From Mesorhizobium denitrificans (GTDB lineage Bacteria; Pseudomonadota; Alphaproteobacteria; Rhizobiales; Rhizobiaceae), in the NCBI RefSeq assembly GCF_003403035.1, contig NZ_QURN01000015.1:52193-116192 (forward strand): a stretch of DNA of 64,000 nt, in the 5' to 3' direction. Position numbers and translations under genes: made by a program. Of this stretch, positions 28,328 through 37,944 are shown in pieces. Below the pieces are notes generated by a model. It ran no database searches. It saw only the letters and a list, made by a program, of their open reading frames with translations, and was not told where the DNA came from. How positions within the stretch are numbered: the stretch's first letter is position 1; each line of letters starts with the position of its first letter.

Positions 28328-31300
28328 CTAGGCCACCAGTTTCGCGAGTTGCGTCATGACAACAGCCGAACCAGCGAGACGCTTTTCGGCAGTGGGCCAC
28401 TCGCGGATGAAGACGACGCTCTGATCCGGCCTGATCTTCGCCATCGAGCCCTGCTGCCCGATGTATTGAACCAGCCCGACCGGATTGGCGAATTCGCGCT
28501 TGCGGAAGTGGATGACCACGCCCTTCGGACCGGCATCCAGCTTTTCAACATTTGCCGTGCGGCAAAGCGCCTTGATGAACACGATCTTCAACAGATGCTC
28601 GACCTCGTCTGGCAGCGGGCCGAAGCGGTCGATAAGCTCCGCGCCGAAAGCGTCGATTTCTTCTGCTGACGTGAGGTCGCCTAGACGGCGATAGAGCGCA
28701 AGGCGCAATTGCAGATCGGGCACGTAGCTTTCCGGAATCATGACCGCCGTTCCGACGGTGATTTGCGGCGACCAACCGCTATCCAACTCCTCGCCGGAGC
28801 CCTTGATCTCCGCAACGGCCTCCTCGAGCATTTGTTGATAAAGCTCGAAGCCGACTTCCTTGATATGGCCGGATTGTTCTTCGCCCAACAGATTGCCAGC
28901 GCCGCGAATATCGAGGTCATGGCTGGCAAGCTGGAAGCCAGCGCCGAGCGTATCCAGCGATTGCAGAACTTTCAGGCGGCGGTCGGCAGTGTCCGTCAGC
29001 TTACGGTTGGCCGGTAGCGTGAACAGCGCGTAGGCGCGCAGTTTCGACCGCCCTACCCGGCCCCGCAACTGGTATAGCTGCGCAAGGCCAAACATGTCGG
29101 CACGGTGGACGATCAGCGTGTTGGCAGTCGGAATATCAAGGCCGGATTCCACGATGGTGGTGGAAAGCAACACGTCATACTGGCCGTCGTAGAACGCGTT
29201 CATGATGTCTTCGAGCTCGCCGGCCGCCATCTGGCCATGCGCGACAGCGACCTTGAGTTCAGGCACCTCGGCAGTGAGGAAATCGTGAATTTCGGGCAGG
29301 TCCGCGATGCGCGGCACGACATAGAAACTCTGGCCGCCACGATAGCGCTCACGCAGCAGCGTTTCGCGGATGACCAACGGATCGAATGGCGAAATGAAGG
29401 TGCGCACCGCCATGCGGTCAACCGGCGGTGTGGCGATAAGGGAAAGCTCACGCACGCCGGTCAACGCAAGCTGGAGCGTGCGCGGGATGGGCGTGGCGGA
29501 AAGCGTGAGCACGTGCACGTCGCTCTTGAGTTCCTTCAGCCGCTCCTTGTGCTTGACGCCGAAGTGCTGTTCCTCGTCGATGATCAGCAGGCCGAGACGA
29601 TTGAAGCTGATGGATGCGCCGAGCAGAGCATGCGTGCCGACGACAATGTCCACCGTGCCGTCCGCAATGCCCTTTTTGGTTTCAGCAAGTTCCTTTGTGC
29701 CGACCATGCGCGACGCCTGTCGAACGCGCAGAGGCAGGCCAACAAAGCGCTGCGTGAATGTCTTGAAATGCTGGCGCGATAGCAAGGTCGTCGGCACGAC
29801 GACCGCAACCTGCAAGCCTTCCATCGCGGCGAGGAATGCCGCGCGCAGCGCCACTTCCGTTTTGCCAAAACCGACATCGCCGCAGATCAGGCGGTCCATC
29901 GGCTTGCCGAGCGACAGATCGTCAATAACGGCATCGATGGCATTCTGCTGGTCGTCGGTTTCCTCGTATGGAAAGCGCGCGGCGAACTCGCCGTAAGCAC
30001 CTTCGGGCGGCAGGATGGCGGGGGCAGCGCGCATCTGACGCTCGGCGGCGAGCTTGATGAGCTGGCCAGCCATATCCAGCAGGCGGCGCTTGAGGCGCGC
30101 CTTGCGCGCCTGCCACGCACCGCCGCCAAGCTTGTCCAGAACGGCGGTGGCATTGTCGGAACCGTAGCGCGACAGAAGCTCGATGTTTTCGACGGGCAGG
30201 AACAGGCGGTCGTCGCCCGCATAATGGATTTCGATGCAATCATGCGGCGCACCCGCTGCCTCGATGGTGCGCAGGCCGATAAAGCGGCCAATACCGTGGT
30301 CCGCGTGAACGACAATGTCGCCCGCCGAAAGCGAGGTTGCTTCTGCTATGAAATCAGCGGCGCGGCGGCGCTTTTTGGTACGGCGCACGAGGCGGTCGCC
30401 AAGAATATCCTGCTCCGCGACGACAACCAGACCGGCGGTTTCAAAGCCTTTTTCGAGCGGGAGGACGGCTAGACCTGCCTGCCCGTCTTCCAGCTTTTCA
30501 AGCTGGTCGATTGAGCTGACACGCGTCAGATTGCCAAGGCCGTGCTCCTCGAGAATCTGGCCGAGGCGATCCAGTGAGCCTTCCGTCCAGCCCGCTACAA
30601 GCACGCGGCGCTTTTTCGCGCGCTCATCCGCTATATGACGCGCGACCACGTCGAACACGTTAGCCTTTGGATCGGCGCGCTCCTCGGCAAAGCTGCGGCC
30701 AGCCTTCGCACCCGCATGATGAATGCTGCGGCCACTGGCAAATGGCGCATCGAACGGCGTGAATTCGATTGCCTCGCGGTCGGCGAGAGACGACGCGACC
30801 TCCTGCGGAGACAGGAACAGCAAGGCGGGCGGGACCGGCTTGTAAGGTGTGGCATCTTTCAGCGACTGCTCGCCCTGTTTTCGGCGAGCGTCATAATGGT
30901 CCAAGATAAGCTCGTGCCGCTCGGTGAGCGCTTCGCGCGCGAGATGATCGAGAATGACCGGCGCGTCGGGCAGGAAATCGAACAGGGTTTCGAGGCGTTC
31001 GTAGAAGAATGGAAGCCAGTGCTCCATGCCCGCAAAGCGGCGGCCTTCGCTGACAGCCGTATAAAGCGCGTCGCCCGGCGTGGGTGCGCCGAACGCTTCG
31101 ATATAGGCGCGACGAAAGCGGCTGATGGACGGCGGCGTGAGTTGCACTTCGCTCATGGACTGCATGGCGAAGATCGGTACATTGCCGGTGGTGCGCTGTG
31201 TTGCGACATCGAATGAGCGGATGGATTCCAGCGTGTCGCCGAAGAAGTCGAGGCGAATGGGTTCGTCGGACGACGGCGCGTAAAGATCGAGAATGCCGCC

Positions 31301-31816
31301 GCGCACGGCATATTCGCCAACATCGCGCACGGTGGGGACCCGATCAAAACCAGCCATTTCCAGCCGCGCGACAAGATCCTTCATTTCAAGCTGGTTGCCG
31401 GCCTTGGCGCGCAGCGTCTGCGATTCGATTGCCTCGGCGGGCGGCATGCGTTGCAGCAGCGCGTTGACCGTGGTGAGCACAACGGCGCGGTGCGGCTTTT
31501 TCTTGAGCGCCGCCATTGCAGCCATTGCATCCAGCCTGCGAGCGGCAGCGTCTGCACCCGGCGAAACACGATCATAGGGCAGGCAATCCCACGCGGGCAG
31601 TTCGAGCACCGGCAGACCGGGCGCGGCAAAGGCGAGCGCTTCGGCGATTTCCGGCAGGCGCTGACCATCACGCGCGACGAACACAATCGGCGAATCTGGT
31701 GCAGCCTCGGCGGCGGCGCGCGCAATGGCGAAGGCTTCGTAGCCATCGGCTACGCCATCGACGATATATTGGCCGGGCTTGCCCTGCGGCAGCGTGATGG
31801 ATGGTATGAGTTTCAT
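28328..31816 (-). CDS. mfd: Transcription-repair coupling factor
   Basis: Mfd pushes stalled RNA polymerase off DNA lesions and recruits UvrA. The 1162-aa protein is full length. It has the UvrB-like N-terminal part (ELPAWDCLPYDRVSP), the RNA-polymerase-interacting domain around VVHADHGIGRFIGLRTIE, and the RecG-like translocase with GDVGFGKTEVALRAAF (Walker A), DEEQHFGVKHKERL (motif II) and QLRGRVGRSKLRAYALF (motif VI). The C-terminal TRCF domain begins near LQLRLALYRRLGDL. The start ATG overlaps the sdhE stop as ATGA, so the two are probably translationally coupled. Confidence 0.96.
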   Translation of the reverse strand: MKLIPSITLPQGKPGQYIVDGVADGYEAFAIARAAAEAAPDSPIVFVARDGQRLPEIAEALAFAAPGLPVLELPAWDCLPYDRVSPGADAAARRLDAMAAMAALKKKPHRAVVLTTVNALLQRMPPAEAIESQTLRAKAGNQLEMKDLVARLEMAGFDRVPTVRDVGEYAVRGGILDLYAPSSDEPIRLDFFGDTLESIRSFDVATQRTTGNVPIFAMQSMSEVQLTPPSISRFRRAYIEAFGAPTPGDALYTAVSEGRRFAGMEHWLPFFYERLETLFDFLPDAPVILDHLAREALTERHELILDHYDARRKQGEQSLKDATPYKPVPPALLFLSPQEVASSLADREAIEFTPFDAPFASGRSIHHAGAKAGRSFAEERADPKANVFDVVARHIADERAKKRRVLVAGWTEGSLDRLGQILEEHGLGNLTRVSSIDQLEKLEDGQAGLAVLPLEKGFETAGLVVVAEQDILGDRLVRRTKKRRRAADFIAEATSLSAGDIVVHADHGIGRFIGLRTIEAAGAPHDCIEIHYAGDDRLFLPVENIELLSRYGSDNATAVLDKLGGGAWQARKARLKRRLLDMAGQLIKLAAERQMRAAPAILPPEGAYGEFAARFPYEETDDQQNAIDAVIDDLSLGKPMDRLICGDVGFGKTEVALRAAFLAAMEGLQVAVVVPTTLLSRQHFKTFTQRFVGLPLRVRQASRMVGTKELAETKKGIADGTVDIVVGTHALLGASISFNRLGLLIIDEEQHFGVKHKERLKELKSDVHVLTLSATPIPRTLQLALTGVRELSLIATPPVDRMAVRTFISPFDPLVIRETLLRERYRGGQSFYVVPRIADLPEIHDFLTAEVPELKVAVAHGQMAAGELEDIMNAFYDGQYDVLLSTTIVESGLDIPTANTLIVHRADMFGLAQLYQLRGRVGRSKLRAYALFTLPANRKLTDTADRRLKVLQSLDTLGAGFQLASHDLDIRGAGNLLGEEQSGHIKEVGFELYQQMLEEAVAEIKGSGEELDSGWSPQITVGTAVMIPESYVPDLQLRLALYRRLGDLTSAEEIDAFGAELIDRFGPLPDEVEHLLKIVFIKALCRTANVEKLDAGPKGVVIHFRKREFANPVGLVQYIGQQGSMAKIRPDQSVVFIREWPTAEKRLAGSAVVMTQLAKLVA

Positions 31817-32100
31817 GCGCGAACTGTGGGGCGGAAAGCCCTGATTCTATCTAATATGGCTGAGTCGATATCTGCCGGGGGTGGAAGCTGCCCCATCAAC
31901 CACGGCAGAAGGTCCGTGTCGTTGATGGTGAGCACATATTCATATTGGTCAAGTTCCTGATCGTTCAAGGCGCCGATTTCGGCGTCCGCAAATGGCCCCA
32001 GAATCAGGTCCAGCTCGCGCATTCCCCTGTGCCACGAACGAAATAGCAGGCGCTTGCGGCGCTCGTCCAACCCTTCGCTCGTTCGCTCGGTTCCCGTCAT
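31813..32100 (-). CDS. sdhE: Succinate dehydrogenase flavinylation factor SdhE
   Basis: SdhE promotes covalent attachment of FAD to SdhA. The 95-aa protein carries the key motif RGMRELDLILG (consensus RGxxE) and the downstream LLPWLMGQ segment. It is first in the transcript with mfd (4-nt overlap), an order I associate with alphaproteobacteria, and divergent from recG (97 nt between starts). Confidence 0.93.
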   Translation of the reverse strand: MTGTERTSEGLDERRKRLLFRSWHRGMRELDLILGPFADAEIGALNDQELDQYEYVLTINDTDLLPWLMGQLPPPADIDSAILDRIRAFRPTVRA

Positions 32101-32197
32101 TTCATGGATTCCTGATTGCAGAGTCCGCGCATATAGCGTGGACAGCGCGCGGTGTCAGCCTTGCAACACGCCGCACAAGGCAGGACAATTGAGCACA

Positions 32198-34306
32198 ATG
32201 CGCCCATCACTGCTCGACCCACTGTTTGCCCCGATCTCTTCGATACCCGGAATCGGGCCGAAGGTTGCCGCCCTTATAACCAAGGTGGTGCCGACCGATA
32301 CCGGAGGGCGCGAGGCGCGCATCGGCGATCTGCTGTTTACGCTGCCGCATTCGATCATCGACCGGCGCAACCGCCCAGGCATCGCCTATGCCGAAGAAGG
32401 CACAATCGTGACGCTGGATGTGCGCGTGGACAGGCATCAACCGCCGCCGCGCGGAAATCGCAGCGTGCCGTACCGGGTGTTTGCACATGACGACACCGGC
32501 GAGGTGACACTGACCTTCTTTCGCGGCCATGCGGAATATCTTTCCAAGATGCTGCCGGAAGGCGAGCGCGTGATCGTCAGTGGGCGAATGGAGTGGTTCA
32601 ACGGTCGCGCCTCAATGGTGCATCCCGACCATATCGCACGCGCCGACGCGGCAGATGGCTTGCCGCTGGTGGAGCCGGTTTACCCGTTGACCGCCGGACT
32701 TTCCACCAAGGTACTGCGGCGCGCGATTCAGGCTGGATTGGAGAAACTGCCGGAGTTGCCGGAATGGCAGGACGCAAGCGTGATGCGCCGCCAGACCTTT
32801 CCGGATTTCGGGGCTGCGCTGCGGCGCATCCACAACCCCGCCGATCCGATTGATACTTCGCCGGAGAGCGTGGCGTGGCGCAGGCTGGCCTATGACGAGT
32901 TTCTGGCCGGGCAGATCGCGCTGGCGCTGGTGCGCGCACGCGTGCGCCGCGCTGCCGGACGGCCAATAGTGGGCGACGGGCAGATCGTCGAAAAGCTGCG
33001 CAACGCCCTGCCCTATTCGCTGACGCGGAGCCAGGAAACGGCGCTGACGGAGATCAATGCGGATCTGGCAAAACCGGAACGCATGTTGCGGTTGCTGCAA
33101 GGCGACGTCGGCGCAGGCAAGACCGTCGTGGCACTGCTGGCGATGGCGCGCGCTGTGGAAAGCGGAGCGCAAGCCGCGCTGATGGCGCCGACGGAGATTT
33201 TGGCGCGACAGCATCTCGCGACAATTGCGCCATTGGCTGAGCGCGTGGGGCTGAAAGTGGCCGTGCTGACAGGGCGCGAAAAAGGTCGTGACCGGGCGGC
33301 AACACTCGCGGGTCTGGAAGACGGCACGATCAATATTGTGGTCGGTACGCATGCGCTGTTTCAAGACGCGGTGGTGTTTCGCGATCTGGCGCTGGCGGTT
33401 GTGGATGAGCAGCACCGTTTCGGCGTGCATCAACGGCTGGCGATTTCCGCAAAAGGCAGCGCGCCGGACTTGTTGGTGATGACAGCTACGCCGATCCCGC
33501 GCACGCTGGTGTTGACCGCATTCGGCGATATGGACGTTTCGCGGCTGACGGAAAAACCTGCCGGACGCCAGCCAATCCGCACGGTTACAATGTCGATGGA
33601 GCGGCTGGACGAACTGGTGCACCGCATGGCGGAGGCAGTGGCGGCGGGACAGAAGGTTTACTGGATATGCCCGCTGGTAGAGGAATCCGAAGAGATCAAG
33701 CTGATGTCGGCGGAGGATCGGTTTGCATCGCTGAAACCGGTGTTCGGCGAGAAGATCGGGCTGGTGCATGGCCGCATGAAAGGCGTGGAAAAAGACGAGG
33801 CAATGCGCGCTTTCAAGGACGGAGAAACGCGCGTGCTGGTGGCAACGACGGTGATAGAGGTGGGTGTCGACGTGCCGGACGCGACAATCATGGTGATCGA
33901 GCACGCCGAGCGGTTTGGGTTAGCGCAGCTTCACCAATTGCGCGGACGCGTGGGCCGCGGGTCGAAGCAATCATCCTGTGTCCTGCTGTACAAAGACCCG
34001 CTGGGCGAAACGGCAAAGAAGCGGCTCACGGTGATGCGGGACACGGAGGATGGCTTCATTATTGCCGAGGAAGATTTGAAATTGCGCGGTGAAGGTGAGT
34101 TGCTGGGAACGCGCCAATCCGGCACACCGGGGTTTCAGGTGGCGCGCATCGAGGACCACGCCGACTTGCTGGAAATCGCGCGCGACGATGCAAGGGTATT
34201 GCTGACAAGCGATCCGAATCTTACGTCAGCGCGCGGCGCAGCGGTGCGATTGCTGTTGTATGTGTTTGGGCGAGACGAGGCGGTGCGGTTGCTGCAGGCG
34301 GGGTGA
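32198..34306 (+). CDS. recG: ATP-dependent DNA helicase RecG
   Basis: RecG remodels stalled replication forks and Holliday junctions. The 702-aa protein has the wedge/OB domain (about residues 60-170), then the helicase core: GDVGAGKTVVALLAMARAV, DEQHRFGVHQRLA, TATPIPRTL and LRGRVGRGSKQSSCVLLY. ATG 32198 gives MRPSLLDPLFAPISSIPGIG; an in-frame TTG at 32189 with AGGACA better placed upstream would add three residues, so the exact start is open. The open frame extends further upstream into the sdhE region without support. Confidence 0.95.
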   Translation: MRPSLLDPLFAPISSIPGIGPKVAALITKVVPTDTGGREARIGDLLFTLPHSIIDRRNRPGIAYAEEGTIVTLDVRVDRHQPPPRGNRSVPYRVFAHDDTGEVTLTFFRGHAEYLSKMLPEGERVIVSGRMEWFNGRASMVHPDHIARADAADGLPLVEPVYPLTAGLSTKVLRRAIQAGLEKLPELPEWQDASVMRRQTFPDFGAALRRIHNPADPIDTSPESVAWRRLAYDEFLAGQIALALVRARVRRAAGRPIVGDGQIVEKLRNALPYSLTRSQETALTEINADLAKPERMLRLLQGDVGAGKTVVALLAMARAVESGAQAALMAPTEILARQHLATIAPLAERVGLKVAVLTGREKGRDRAATLAGLEDGTINIVVGTHALFQDAVVFRDLALAVVDEQHRFGVHQRLAISAKGSAPDLLVMTATPIPRTLVLTAFGDMDVSRLTEKPAGRQPIRTVTMSMERLDELVHRMAEAVAAGQKVYWICPLVEESEEIKLMSAEDRFASLKPVFGEKIGLVHGRMKGVEKDEAMRAFKDGETRVLVATTVIEVGVDVPDATIMVIEHAERFGLAQLHQLRGRVGRGSKQSSCVLLYKDPLGETAKKRLTVMRDTEDGFIIAEEDLKLRGEGELLGTRQSGTPGFQVARIEDHADLLEIARDDARVLLTSDPNLTSARGAAVRLLLYVFGRDEAVRLLQAG

Positions 34307-34315
34307 TTTTATGCA

Positions 34316-34456
34316 CCCCTCATCCGCCTGCTGGCACCTTGTCCCTCAAGAGGAGAAAGCGGACAATCTCAGCGCCCCGCTCATTGTTCAGCGTCGAAGG
34401 TTGAAGACTGCGTTGCAGTTTTCGTCCTTCTCCCCTTGAGGGGGAAGGTGCCGGCA
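34316..34456. repeat. Family-1 repeat pair in the recG / DUF502 gap
   Basis: A long-form family-1 copy starts at 34316 (CCCCTCATCCGCCTGC, then CCTTGTCCCTC / GAGGAGAAAG). An opposite-facing copy spans 34426-34456 (CCTTCTCCCC / GGGGGAAGG then TGCCGGCAG). The two face each other across about 60 nt. No gene is present in the 34307-34485 gap. Confidence 0.65.
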
Positions 34457-34485
34457 GCATGATCGTCGAGCCGCGTTCGGGCAAT

Positions 34486-35202
34486 TCACGCCCGCTTTGA
34501 CATGTCCTTGACGGTCGGGTTCGACAGAGAGACTTCGAGCAGCGAACCGTCGGCCTTTTTGACCCTGCGCTTGTATGCCGGGGCGACAAGGCCCGCAGAG
34601 ACAATCAATTTTGCGCCGTCTTCAATCGTCATTTCGAGCGGTACGATCTCGGATTTGTAGACATACATCAGAAAGCCGGTCGTCGGATTAGGCGTGCAGG
34701 GCATGAAAACGCCTATAAGCGGGTCGCCGGGCCGATCGAGTACCGCATTGATTTCCGTGTCCTTTTCGCCCGCGACGAACACCAGCGACCACACGCCTTT
34801 GCGCGGATACTCCACCAGCCCGACCGTGCGGAACATCTCATTCTTGTTCGAAAGCGCCGTTTCGAAAAGCTGCTTGAGCGTTTTGTAGATACCACGCACG
34901 AGCGGCATGCGCGCCAGCACCCGTTCGCCATAGCCGACAATGGTGCGGCCAATGAAATTCGCGGTCAAAAAGCCAATCAACGTGATAACGATGAGCGCGA
35001 CGATGAGCCCAAAGCCCGGCAGTGCGAACGGCAGGTAATGGTCGGGGTTATAAGCGTCGGGGAGATAGGGTTTGACCCAGCTATCAACCCAACCAATAAA
35101 CGACCAAACGATATAGATAGTTATAGCTACGGGCGCGCAGACAATCAGCCCTGTGAGGAAGTAGTTCCTCACGCGCGTCATGCCTGACAATGTTGGTTCC
35201 AT
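34486..35202 (-). CDS. DUF502-family membrane protein
   Basis: A 238-aa protein with two N-terminal membrane helices (NYFLTGLIVCAPVAITIYIV and GLIVALIVITLIGFLTANFI). The cytoplasmic domain holds family segments RMPLVRGIYKTLKQLFETAL, FRTVGLVEYPRKGVWSLVFV and GVFMPCTPNPTTGFLMYV. The function is not known; homologues exist widely in bacteria and plants. It stands alone, convergent with recG. Confidence 0.9.
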   Translation of the reverse strand: MEPTLSGMTRVRNYFLTGLIVCAPVAITIYIVWSFIGWVDSWVKPYLPDAYNPDHYLPFALPGFGLIVALIVITLIGFLTANFIGRTIVGYGERVLARMPLVRGIYKTLKQLFETALSNKNEMFRTVGLVEYPRKGVWSLVFVAGEKDTEINAVLDRPGDPLIGVFMPCTPNPTTGFLMYVYKSEIVPLEMTIEDGAKLIVSAGLVAPAYKRRVKKADGSLLEVSLSNPTVKDMSKRA

Positions 35203-35260
35203 CGCCGCCCCCGGTTGTGCAGCGCACTAGTATCGAGATTTTGACTGCAAAGGGAAGCGG

Positions 35261-36634
35261 CTATTCCGCCGCTTCCGTGTGCGCCTGCTTGCGCTGACCC
35301 TTCCTGAGAAGGTCGGACACGAGGAAGGCAAGCTCAATCGCCTGATCCGCATTGAGGCGCGGATCGCAATGCGTGTGATAACGATCGTGCAATTCCTCAG
35401 CGGTGATGGCGCGCGCGCCGCCCGTGCATTCGGTGACGTTCTTGCCCGTCATTTCGATGTGAATGCCGCCCGGATGGGTGCCCTCGGCGCCGTGAACATC
35501 AAAGAACGCCTGCACTTCCTTCAAGATACGGTCAAACGGACGCGTCTTGTATCCAGCCGCAGTGACGGTGTTGCCGTGCATCGGATCGCAGGACCAGACG
35601 ACCGAACGGCCCTCTTTCTGCACTGCGCGCACGAGCTTCGGCAGATGATCACCCACTTTGTCGGCACCGAAGCGGCTGATGAGCGTCAGGCGGCCCGGCT
35701 CGTTATCAGGATTGAGCAGGTCAATCAAACGGATCAGCCCATCCGGCTCCAACGACGGACCACACTTGAGGCCCAGCGGATTCTTGATACCACGGCAATA
35801 TTCCACATGCGCATGGTCAACCTGACGCGTGCGGTCGCCGATCCAGATCATATGGCCGGACGTCGCGTACCAATCGCCAGTGGTGGAATCGACGCGGGTC
35901 AGCGCTTGCTCGTAGCCAAGCAACAGCGCCTCATGGCTGGTGTAGAAATCAGTTTCACGCAGCGCGAAGGTCGACTCGGACGTGATGCCGATGGCCTTCA
36001 TGAAACCAAGCGTTTCGGTGATACGGTTTGCCAGCGCCTCGTAGCGGTCACCCTGCGGACTATCCTCCACAAAGCCGAGCATCCAACGATGCACGTTTTC
36101 AAGGTTTGCGTATCCGCCCTGCGCGAAGGCGCGCAGAAGGTTGAGCGTTGCGGCAGACTGGCGATATGCCATTTCCTGACGCGCCGGGTCGGGGATGCGG
36201 GACTTGGCGTCGAACGCCGTACCGTTGATGATGTCGCCGCGATAGCTCGGCAGCGATACACCGTCTACGGTTTCCGTATCTGACGAACGCGGCTTGGCGA
36301 ACTGGCCGGCAACGCGGCCGACTTTCACCACTGGCTGCGCGCCAGCAAAGGTGAGCACGACCGACATTTGCAGGAACACGCGGAAGAAGTCGCGGATGTT
36401 GTCCGCGCCATGTTCGGCGAAGCTCTCGGCGCAATCGCCACCTTGTAAAAGGAATGCGTCTCCGGCAGCGACAGTCGCGAGCTGCTTCTTCAGCTTGCGC
36501 GCCTCACCTGCAAAAACGAGCGGCGGAAAGCTGGCAAGACGGGCCTCGGTTTCGACCAAAGCTTCGCCGTCCGGATAGGCCGGCACCTGCTGGATGGGCA
36601 TTGCTCTCCAGGAATCCGGTGACCATTTCTTCAT
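35261..36634 (-). CDS. aroG: Class II 3-deoxy-7-phosphoheptulonate synthase (DAHP synthase)
   Basis: Catalyses the first step of the shikimate pathway from phosphoenolpyruvate and erythrose 4-phosphate. This is the plant-type (class II) enzyme: [19 protein letters not shown] at the N-terminus, [34 protein letters not shown] and [10 protein letters not shown]. The 457-aa length is standard. I chose ATG 36634 ([10 protein letters not shown]), which has AGGTG upstream and matches the usual N-terminus; in-frame ATGs at 36649 and 36679 are less likely. Confidence 0.95.
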   Translation of the reverse strand: MKKWSPDSWRAMPIQQVPAYPDGEALVETEARLASFPPLVFAGEARKLKKQLATVAAGDAFLLQGGDCAESFAEHGADNIRDFFRVFLQMSVVLTFAGAQPVVKVGRVAGQFAKPRSSDTETVDGVSLPSYRGDIINGTAFDAKSRIPDPARQEMAYRQSAATLNLLRAFAQGGYANLENVHRWMLGFVEDSPQGDRYEALANRITETLGFMKAIGITSESTFALRETDFYTSHEALLLGYEQALTRVDSTTGDWYATSGHMIWIGDRTRQVDHAHVEYCRGIKNPLGLKCGPSLEPDGLIRLIDLLNPDNEPGRLTLISRFGADKVGDHLPKLVRAVQKEGRSVVWSCDPMHGNTVTAAGYKTRPFDRILKEVQAFFDVHGAEGTHPGGIHIEMTGKNVTECTGGARAITAEELHDRYHTHCDPRLNADQAIELAFLVSDLLRKGQRKQAHTEAAE

Positions 36635-36757
36635 TGTCGCACCTGCCATTTGCGGGCTTTTTCCCGCCTCTCCGCTCATATGGGGAAGGCGCTGCTATAA
36701 AGGAAGCCCTCGCCTCTTGCCAGATAAATTCGTTAGCTCGGACATCTGTTCGAAATA

Positions 36758-36793
36758 CCCTCATCCGGTTGGTGCCGGGAGGCGGATGAGGGG
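36758..36793. repeat. Family-1 inverted repeat with perfect 10-bp arms
   Basis: CCCTCATCCG (36758-36767) and CGGATGAGGG (36783-36792) form a perfect palindromic hairpin between aroG and the CofD-like gene. Confidence 0.7.
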
Positions 36794-36807
36794 CAATAGC
36801 ACGAGTG

Positions 36808-37944
36808 CTAAATAATCCGCAGGATCGTGGAAGCGACTTCCTCGCCATCGTGCTGGCCGCGGTTCCACGCGTCCTCGAACTCCGACAGAATGATTTGCGC
36901 GCCCAGTTCGCCGCCAAGCGCCTCGATGCGACCTTCTCGCAGATAGCGGAAGCGGCCAACGGTTTTCGCAAAGGGAAACAACTCGCGGTTCGCAAGAATG
37001 TGGGTGAGAAATGGCGCACTGGTGCCGGTGGCGCGTCGAAAATGTTCCTCAAACACCCCGACCAGCCCGGCAAGATTCGTATCGCGTGTTTCAGCACATT
37101 CCAGAATATTGCCGATAAATATGCGGTACGCCGAGGTATTCGAGGCCAATGCCTGCGCCACGCCCTGCACCAGCAAATGCGGAAGAATGCTGCTGTAAAA
37201 GCTGCCGGGGCCAAACACGATAGCGTCAGCCCGCGCGATGGCGCCCAGAATGAGCGGATTGGCGCGCACCATGCCGACGCTCCTTGAGGCCAGCGCAATA
37301 TCGGTGATGCCGAGTGCAGCCTCTTCAGCATCCAACGAGGTCACGACATGTTGACCGAAAACCTCATGGCCGCTGCCGAGCCTGGCGCTCAATTCCACAT
37401 CCGGCTGGATCGAACTTGGCCAGACGTGCCCATTGATGCCGAGCAGACGGCGAAATTCGAGAATCGCAGCGTTGATATCGTTGTCGTGGGCAAGATAAGC
37501 GCCAGTCAGGATGAAATTGCCGACACTGCCATTTCCAAAATCGAAGCCCGCCGGGATCGCGCTGCCGAACAGGTCGAGATAGTGCAGAATCGTGTCCGCC
37601 TGCGCGGCATCCATGCGCTGAAGCAGCGGATGATCGCCGCTCGCGAAAAAGCGAAACTCCTCTGCCGCCTCGCCCTGCCCCAACGCTCTGGAAAGGCGAG
37701 CGTTGAAGATTTTCACAACATCGCCAGCCTTGCCTTCGCCGTGAGCCATCGTCATGAGCGCTTGCCTGATGTCGCCCACCGGCAACATGCGGAAAGTCTC
37801 GCGGATGACCTTGGAGCTGCCGCCGCTATCCCAAGCCGGAACGATGCGCGTGAGCGACGCACCGCGATGGCTCAACGCAATGTTGGTGGAGCGGCAGGCT
37901 GTGCCGCCTGAAAACAGAACGATGCGAGGCGCGTTTTCGCTCAA
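36808..37944 (-). CDS. CofD/YvcK-like protein (gluconeogenesis factor superfamily)
   Basis: A 378-aa protein with the CofD-fold N-terminus LFSGGTACRSTNIAL, a variant of the usual GGTGL loop, followed by VPAWDSGGSSKVIRE and LPVGDIRQALMTMA. The family pattern NGSVGNFILTGAYL and IVFGPGSFYSSILPHLLV is also present. Relatives are either phospholactate transferases of F420 synthesis or YvcK-type UDP-sugar-binding regulators of metabolism and cell shape. No F420 genes are nearby, so the transferase role is doubtful. TTG start overlaps the gor stop as TTGA, indicating coupling with gor. Confidence 0.8.
   Translation of the reverse strand: MSENAPRIVLFSGGTACRSTNIALSHRGASLTRIVPAWDSGGSSKVIRETFRMLPVGDIRQALMTMAHGEGKAGDVVKIFNARLSRALGQGEAAEEFRFFASGDHPLLQRMDAAQADTILHYLDLFGSAIPAGFDFGNGSVGNFILTGAYLAHDNDINAAILEFRRLLGINGHVWPSSIQPDVELSARLGSGHEVFGQHVVTSLDAEEAALGITDIALASRSVGMVRANPLILGAIARADAIVFGPGSFYSSILPHLLVQGVAQALASNTSAYRIFIGNILECAETRDTNLAGLVGVFEEHFRRATGTSAPFLTHILANRELFPFAKTVGRFRYLREGRIEALGGELGAQIILSEFEDAWNRGQHDGEEVASTILRII

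Noticed and set aside
32612..33904. 430-aa minus-strand open frame over recG
   Set aside because: Antisense shadow; recG motifs are all on the plus strand.
35279..36283. 334-aa plus-strand open frame over aroG
   Set aside because: Antisense shadow of a clear class II DAHP synthase.
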